Shown one piece after another: positions 57,193 through 64,000 of a stretch of DNA of 64,000 nucleotides. The stretch lies in assembly GCF_014905175.1 (NCBI RefSeq), contig NC_057791.1:3844001-3908000 (forward strand). Direction: 5' to 3'. A program made the position numbers and the translations under genes. Below the pieces are notes generated by a model. It was not told the origin of the DNA. It saw only the letters and a list, made by a program, of their open reading frames with translations, and did not search any database. Position 1 is the first letter of the stretch. Each line of letters begins with the position of its first letter. This DNA is from Aphidius gifuensis (taxonomy: Eukaryota; Arthropoda; Insecta; Hymenoptera; Braconidae).

Positions 57193-60100
57193 TAAAAGTA
57201 GTTATTAGCTAGTTGCTAAAAAAACAATTAAGTCCAAGGATCAAACTACAGGATCTTCAAAAGACCACTTATATATTTTGGACAATGTGTTGGGTTTGCC
57301 AAATAAAAAAAATTAAAAAAAAAAAAAAAAAAAGAATAACAATAATAATAGATATAAAAAAACAAAAAATACGAAGAAAATTACTTAGTGTAAGTTTAAC
57401 GCAACAGCAATGTTATTTTTATTTTTAAAAATTATAAAAGAAAAAGAGGGTTTTGTTTATATATTTACAAAGATAAATGATTAATGAATAATTAATATTC
57501 ATTGCAATGTAACACTGCATTCACAAGCATTTATTAACAGGTCAGATCATGAATTTTTAAACGTGCAATTGTAAATCTTCAATAGCCAATTCTCATTCTG
57601 ATCAATTCTCTCTCTATAGTTTCATTTGTTGTATAATTTTTTATTTTTTTTCTTATATATCTCAATTCTTTATATGCATTCGCATTGAATTGACAAAAAA
57701 AAAAATAGTCACGTAAATTTAAATTAAAAAAAAAAAGCACACATTTATTTACAAATAAAAAAAAAAGAGATTAAAAATCTAATTTTAATTGTCAATTATA
57801 AATTACTTTTTCTTCTTTTATTTATTAATAATATATTATTATTTTTTTTTTTTTTCAAGTATTATTATCAACAATTAAAAATAAATTAATAATTTTTTTA
57901 TTTTGTTTTTTTTTTTTAATTGTGTAATATAAATTTATTCAACTGCCACAAAAGAAAAAAAAATTAATTTTTTTTTTTTTATGAATGAAATGAATGAATG
58001 ATGATGAAAAATTAAAAAAAAAAAAAAAATGCTCATTGAGTAATTTTATAATTGTTGAATATCATCGAATGATCAATAATGTAATTGTAGAAATAATAAA
58101 AATTGATTTATTAAAATATACATAAAATAAAAATAAAAGTAAATTGGAATTTTACGTGATCAATCAAGTATTATTTATGTATATATGTAAAAGTACATTT
58201 GATATTTGTGTGTTGTGTTTAAAATAAATAAAAGTAGGGATATAAAAAAAAAGAAATATCAAGATTATTTTATATGCAAGACAGGTGGATTGTGTGCCAA
58301 TGGACTTGTAAAGATTGCAAAGTTACATACAATTTTGCATGATGAGAGACAACAACCTCTACCTTGACAAAATAGTTGAACTCACTCATATAACATGTGC
58401 ATTATTGTGCTCCTTAAAATCGCATCACGACATCGGTCAGGAGCCTATGGAATCCATCACGTTTATATTTGTCTCTTTTCTTTTTTTATTTATTTATATT
58501 TTTTTTTTTTTTATATGCATCATTGTTTTTCCTCGGGTTAGGTCGTGATGTAGTGCGACAAAAAAAATTTTCAGTCAGTCACAGTGCGTCGTCAATGATT
58601 TTTGTTTATCTCAATTAATCAAATTTTATTTTCAAAATTTTATTGAATTATTACATTTATTATTACTCTGAGGTTCATATGATTAAGTATAACTGCAACA
58701 AAATGATATAAACTTTTTGACAATTAAAACAAGCTATATAATTTATTTTTATTATCAAAATTTTTTGTCATATATATCAAGCTTAATATTCAAAACTTTT
58801 TTACAAAAGTTTGTTAATTAATATAGAGATTTTTTTTTAAAAAAATAGTTGATTTATTTAGAAAGAGGTTTTTTTTTTCATTTTTTATTGGATTTATATT
58901 GAAAAAGAAGATAACTGCTATGCCAATTGACATAATAAAAAGCTCAAAAAGCTCAATTTCCCCTTCTTATTTATATTTTAAAGTAAAATTTTTAAACCGG
59001 ACATAAAATCCAAAAATACAAGTTGCCATTTCGCGCAACTTCCGTTCACCGGTGTTGACGATAAGCGGACCGTCAAAGTAAAAAATAACTTATCGAAAAA
59101 AAATATATTATGTAAAAAAAAAATCTCTAAACAATACCGAAAAATTTGTTAAATAATTCAGTATAAGAAAGTGATAAAAATAAAACAAAAAAATAAAATG
59201 AATTTCAAAGTGTCGTCGTTAACTGCATAAGGATTTTTTTAGTAATCTATAAATCCTTTTTTTTTTTTTTGTTTTTTAACAAAAGTTTATTGGTATAATA
59301 CAAAATATAAATTTTTCAATTTTTTTTTTCTTTATGTACCTATATATTATAATGTGTGAGTGTATGTTATTTAGAGCTTGCGCTGAAGAGTAGTTTGAAA
59401 ATTCGCGTGTACATTCTAACACATAAAAACATGCAAAAAGTGAATTCAAGTGGTAAAAAGAAAGAGAGATAAATATATAATAGACTCATGTACGCCGACG
59501 CAAATCTAAACTGACGACATTTTATTTGGAGTCGGCGTAGTCTGGTTGCTGATGTCTTCCTGAACGGGAAACACACGGGACAACATAAAGCGGGAAACAG
59601 AGATCATTTGTGATTGCCACTGAGGTGACACACACACACACAAACACCATCGTGATAGATAAATATTTAGAAAAAAAAAAAATAGTTATAATAATAATAA
59701 TAAAACAAGCAACGTTGCTATTTTCTACGCCAATAAAAGCTCTGTTAAAAAAGAAGCAGCAAGATAAGAAAAAAAAATTTGGAAAATTCGCAAAATTTTT
59801 ATGGACAGCTAAAAAATTTAAAGAAATGTTGAAAGATAAAAATAATAATTTTTTTATTATTGTTAATTTGTTGATTTATTAGTTTTATTTATTTATTATT
59901 TGAAATATATATATTGATAAAGTTTTTTAATAAAGTCATTGAGTGTCCGAGTGTAAGGTGTGTTTTGATATAGAATGCGTGTTTTTGGGTGCGGTGTATT
60001 ACCACCCTTAAATTTAAAAATAAATAATATTTATAATTTTTATTTAATTAAAAATATAGTAAATTATTATTGTGAAATTATAATAATATTTAATATTATT

Positions 60101-60532
60101 AATTTTAATATTTTATTAAATAAAATTGTCGACAATATTGAGTCGACAATTAAAGACAAATTTTGTGAAAATAGACTAATGATAAATAATATTATTAGTA
60201 TTTTAATTTTTAAAGAAAATTTTTTTATTAATAATTTATATAAAAATTTATTTGAATTACGAGTTTTTAATAATTTTTTTTTCATCATTACACAGAGAGT
60301 TTAAATAAGTAATATAAGGTGTGTGGAATTTTTTTAGATATTTTTTTTGTTTTTCAAAGATTGTTGTTGATTTATTTATTGTTATTTGCAAGTGTGTTAT
60401 ATATATTTTTTTTTTTGGGTGGAGAATTAGTTGACAATTAAGAGATAAATATATAAAAATACAATTGAGAGAAAAATAAGTTTTGGTGCTGGCCAAAACA
60501 ACCGGCTTCAGCCTGGACCGTTCTAGTTACTC
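57193..60532. other. Long region without a supported gene
   Basis: ARPC4 3' UTR, then AT-rich DNA with long homopolymers. GC-richer patches at 58,260-58,600 and 59,360-59,650 may be exons or promoter elements of the gene starting at 60,533, but I find no family resemblance. Open frames here (for example 59,610-59,882 and 59,975-60,304) are Lys/Asn/Ile-rich and look like chance frames in AT-rich sequence. Confidence 0.4.
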
Positions 60533-60619
60533 ATGTTCATCCCGGATACCTTGATGACCAGGAGCTGTATGGTGGAACCGGATGTTTCGACTTACCTGCA
60601 GGCCCCTTCCGTCGGACAG
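60533..60619 (+). CDS. Possible first coding exon of an unrecognised gene
   Basis: ATG at 60,533 followed by 29 codons ending exactly at a consensus donor (GGACAG|GTAAAA). It lies in a GC-rich block (60,485-60,620) that stands out from the surroundings. The peptide begins MFIPDTLMTRSCMVEPDV and ends LQAPSVGQ. An alternative frame over the same block (LVTHVHPGYLDDQELYGG) also stays open across much of it, so the frame is not certain. No second exon is found before the window ends 3.4 kb later; a long first intron is plausible. Family unknown. Confidence 0.4.
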
Positions 60620-63600
60620 GTAAAATTTAAAAATAATATAATTTATATTTAAACTATGCATTTATTTTTAAATTAGAGAATTGTTGTCTTTTTCTTTTTT
60701 CCAATTGAACTAGATATTTTTGTTTGATTCAGCTTGATGTTTTTTTTTTTTTTTTTTTAAATTAGCTAAAATAACATAATTAAATACTTTTTTTTTTTTT
60801 TTGATTCAATTAAATGTACCTTTTTTTATTTATTTTAAATCTGACCGAAATTTATCATTTAAAAAACAAATTTAATTGCAAAAATTAGATTTAAAAAAAA
60901 AAAAATAAAACACCCATTTACTTGTCAGCTTTGAAATAGAATTAAAAAAAAATTTCATAAATTTATAATCACCAAATATATATACCACAAAATGAGAAAA
61001 CTTTTCTTGCACATTTGAACACGAAAAACTTTAAATTCCATTTGAAATTTTTCAACAGCTGTATTTCTAAATCTATTATAGTTACAAAACTTGTAATTGG
61101 AATTATTTTAAAGTCTCCAATCTTGTCCTAAATAATTTATCTAATTTTATATTTTTTAAAATTAATTTTGAACTAACTTTAAAAATTATATAATCTAATA
61201 TATAATAAATTTTTTTTTACTATTAAATTTCTTAAACTTTATATATTAAATTATATAGAAAAAAAAATTAATTATTATTATTACTATAACAATAATGTAA
61301 ATTAAATAATATGAATATTATTAATTTAAATTTTTGTTATTTTATATTTGACAAATTGTTAAATTTGGACTTGAACATTATTTTACTTTAAATGTAACAT
61401 GAAAAGCACGTGGCTTGCGACGGTTTATCGCGTGTCGTACAGGAAACCCCTATATACAGACAGCCAAGTCAGAACCACTTGGATATCACCCCCATCTACC
61501 TTTCATTCTCACCTCCACCCTTAATTCATTCTCTTTTTATTTCATATATAAATTGTTTTTTTTTTTTACAACAAATCTCATTAAATACTAAAAATTTTTC
61601 TATTCATAATTTAAACAAAAAAAAAATTAAATATATATTACGTAATTGGCATTACTTCATCAGTTGACATTGTAAAAATTTTATTAGGGTTATAAATTCA
61701 TGACAATTTTTAGGTCAATAGGAAATAATAATTTTGATTTATTTATTTTTTTACTATAAATCAATTTTTATTAAGAAAATATGTTTATCTGTATTTTCTA
61801 GATATTTTTATTTTTTTTATCATAAAAATAAATAAAAACTATATGGTGTTTGTCTGGAGTACAATGATGATGGAAGAATACGAATAGAGCTTTTTTAGGT
61901 GGTTTCTTTTATTTATCTATCTATCTATTTTATTGTATATATGTATGTGCAGTAGTGTGGTCTATGTCCCGCCAGACGTAGAGGAGTTTGGCTATCGATC
62001 GGCTCTCACCAGCAGCCGCGTGGTCGCCGTTATCCTCCTCTTTTTACACATCCCTCTTCCCTCATCATCCCTACATCTATTTTTTCTCTGCCACTGCATC
62101 TTATCCTCTTCTTATTTTATTTTTTTATTCGTCTCAATTCAACGCTGTCTTTTTTCTCAAAGCTCTCTCTTTTTTTTTTCATCTTTTTCAATTTTATTTT
62201 TATCTTTACTTTTTTTTTTATTGTTTTTGTTTTTATTTTTCATTTTATACTCAACAAAATAACTCATATTTTTATACTCAATAATATTTTTTAAAAAATT
62301 TTTAAGCTTTTTTCATAAAACTTATTTAATTTTTCATTTTTTAGTATATAAAAAAAAAAAAAAAATGGGAATATCTTATTATTAAAATTAACACCTTGAA
62401 ATATATTTAAATTGTCTTTGAAATAAGAATATTAAAAATAAAAAATTAACACGTGACATTTTCACACATGTCAAGTGTCAGTTGTTAAAAGAAAAAATGA
62501 AAAATTATTGTTTAAAATTGTTTGTAAAGTTGAGTTTAAAAAGAAAAAAAAAAAAAAAAAAAGAGGGAATAAGTGATGATGTTGAAAAAGAGGGGATGAA
62601 AGGAAGGCAAATCTAGTAAGCTAGGATATAAACTATTAATAAACTTAATATTTATATATATATGTATGTATATATGTTGTACCTGGCCACCGTCACCACC
62701 GCGCTTTAGCTTCTGCTCTTTGGCTTGTTTTATATATTTTATACCATCTCTCTTCGTATTTTCACGATTGGTGAGAGAAGAACGTGCCTCAGCCGTCCAC
62801 CGGCGTCTCAGTGTCGCCGCGACGACCGACGTCGTTCAATTTTACTCTACATCGTTGAATTTTCTCTAGTCTTTTTCATATATATGTATTACCAAAATTA
62901 ACGTCTTAGATTTACAACGTATATATGAAAATTTTTATTTCATATTTAAATAAACTTTATAATTTATTCAAAATTTATAATTAATTTAATTAATTGTTAT
63001 TTAAATGAAAGAAAATATTTATTTTTATTTAACAAAATATTAAACGTGATATATTTTTAAATTTATAAAAACTTAATTTATTATTATTATTATTTCATTT
63101 TTGTTTTTTTTTTTTTTTTTTTATTTATAAAAATTTACATTTAAAATATTTGACATTTTGTTTATAATATTTAATCGAGTGCGTGGTTTTTTTAAAAAAA
63201 AATTCCAAGTGATTATTTTATTTATTTGTATTGTCTAAATTTTTAGATAAAAAAATTTAAGAACCAAAAAAAAAAGAGAAGAGTCAAGTTGATGATTAAT
63301 TTGAATGATCATTAGTTGTAATTAAAAAATAAAAATGCTGTGAGACTATAAGAGTGAAGGCTGATAATTATAATATTTAAAATTAATTGAATCGAGTGAA
63401 AATAAAAGGGAAAAAATAAAGTTATTTGATGAAAAATATATATAATAAAATTAAATTTTATGCATCTATAAAAAATAATAAAAATAAAAGGTGTTAGAGA
63501 TAATATTTAATTGATCAAGTGAATTATATTATTGTGATATAAAATAATAATAAATAAAAAAAAAAGGCGGGAAGGCAGATGAGGCCACGATCAACCTGCG

Positions 63601-64000
63601 TTCAGGAGGTGGAGGAGTACCGGTGTGATTTGCGTTACGGTTATTTCGGTAATACATGTTTCTGACAACCAGACGAAGATAGAAACCGACATAGTGTTGT
63701 GTGCCACAGCGGCCCAAGTCCTTGCGAATACTCGATGGTTTGTTTTATTACTATTTAAACATTTTTTTTTTAAATATTCAAAATTATTCCCAGTAAAATA
63801 CAAAAAAAAAAAAAATGGAAAAATAGTATTTTTTAAATTGCCACAAACTTTTTAATTATAAACTGTTAAAAATTTATTATTATATTAAACAAATAGATAA
63901 ATAAATAAATGATAAAATCAATTATTTATTTACAATAAATTTAAAAAAAAAATGAATTATGTCTCTAAATTTATCATCAAAAACAAAAAAAATATTCTAT
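60620..64000. other. AT-rich right edge, probably intron
   Basis: No coding exon supported. GC-richer islands at 61,400-61,520, 61,930-62,110, 62,680-62,870 and 63,565-63,735 contain pyrimidine runs and some donor- or acceptor-like sites but no recognisable protein. It is consistent with a long intron of the gene starting at 60,533. Confidence 0.35.

Noticed and set aside
59610..60304. Two plus-strand small proteins rich in Lys, Asn and Ile
   Set aside because: Composition is what AT-rich DNA gives by chance; no motif, splice or start context supports them.
1..64000. CRISPR arrays, operons, rRNA or tRNA genes
   Set aside because: None seen. Repeats are minisatellite or homopolymer, and no tRNA cloverleaf or rRNA signature was recognised by eye.

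Overview
The window is eukaryotic nuclear DNA, extremely AT-rich and full of long A/T homopolymers. Its conserved genes are split by short GT-AG introns and are animal genes: FARSB, RpL24, SF3A1, a xylulokinase, the inhibitory SMAD Dad, a TMEM45-family protein, ARPC4 and core histones. Dad and the protein sequences point to an insect. The extreme AT content, plus carotenoid genes otherwise best known from aphids, mites and gall midges, make a small hymenopteran such as an aphid-attacking braconid my best guess. That placement is inference.

Left part (1-12 kb): the first exon of an unrecognised minus-strand gene at the edge; FARSB (minus) and RpL24 (plus) back to back on a 0.43-kb shared upstream region; SF3A1 (plus) running tail to tail into xylulokinase (minus). 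From about 12 to 28 kb lies the Dad locus: about 6 kb of upstream DNA and five coding exons with long introns. A cluster of twelve GGCGCC palindromes marks upstream and intronic DNA of Dad and looks like BMP-response (Mad/Medea/Brinker) control sequence.

Middle (31-39 kb): three tandem, intron-bearing CrtI-type carotenoid desaturase genes, followed by a convergent gene holding only the lycopene cyclase half of the fungal CrtYB/CarRP fusion. No phytoene synthase domain is visible here. This is a laterally acquired pathway fragment fixed in an animal chromosome. Next (39.8-43.1 kb) is a 1119-residue minus-strand protein with a recombinase-like core-binding domain at its N-terminus, three copies of an unnamed ~77-residue domain, and long N/S/T-rich and E/P-rich repeats.

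44-54 kb: an unusual ~10-kb structure with two diverged ~3-kb arms in inverted orientation, each carrying a MITE-like element, a 43-bp minisatellite and an outward-facing exon-like unit. They enclose a decayed histone cluster: an intact near-canonical H2B, an intact but extraordinarily divergent H4, an H4 pseudogene, an H3 C-terminal fragment, and three histone 3' stem-loops.

Right part (54-64 kb): an uninterrupted TMEM45-like gene, ARPC4 (with an ATG-only first exon), then AT-rich DNA with a possible first coding exon of an unrecognised gene at 60.5 kb and nothing else I can support.
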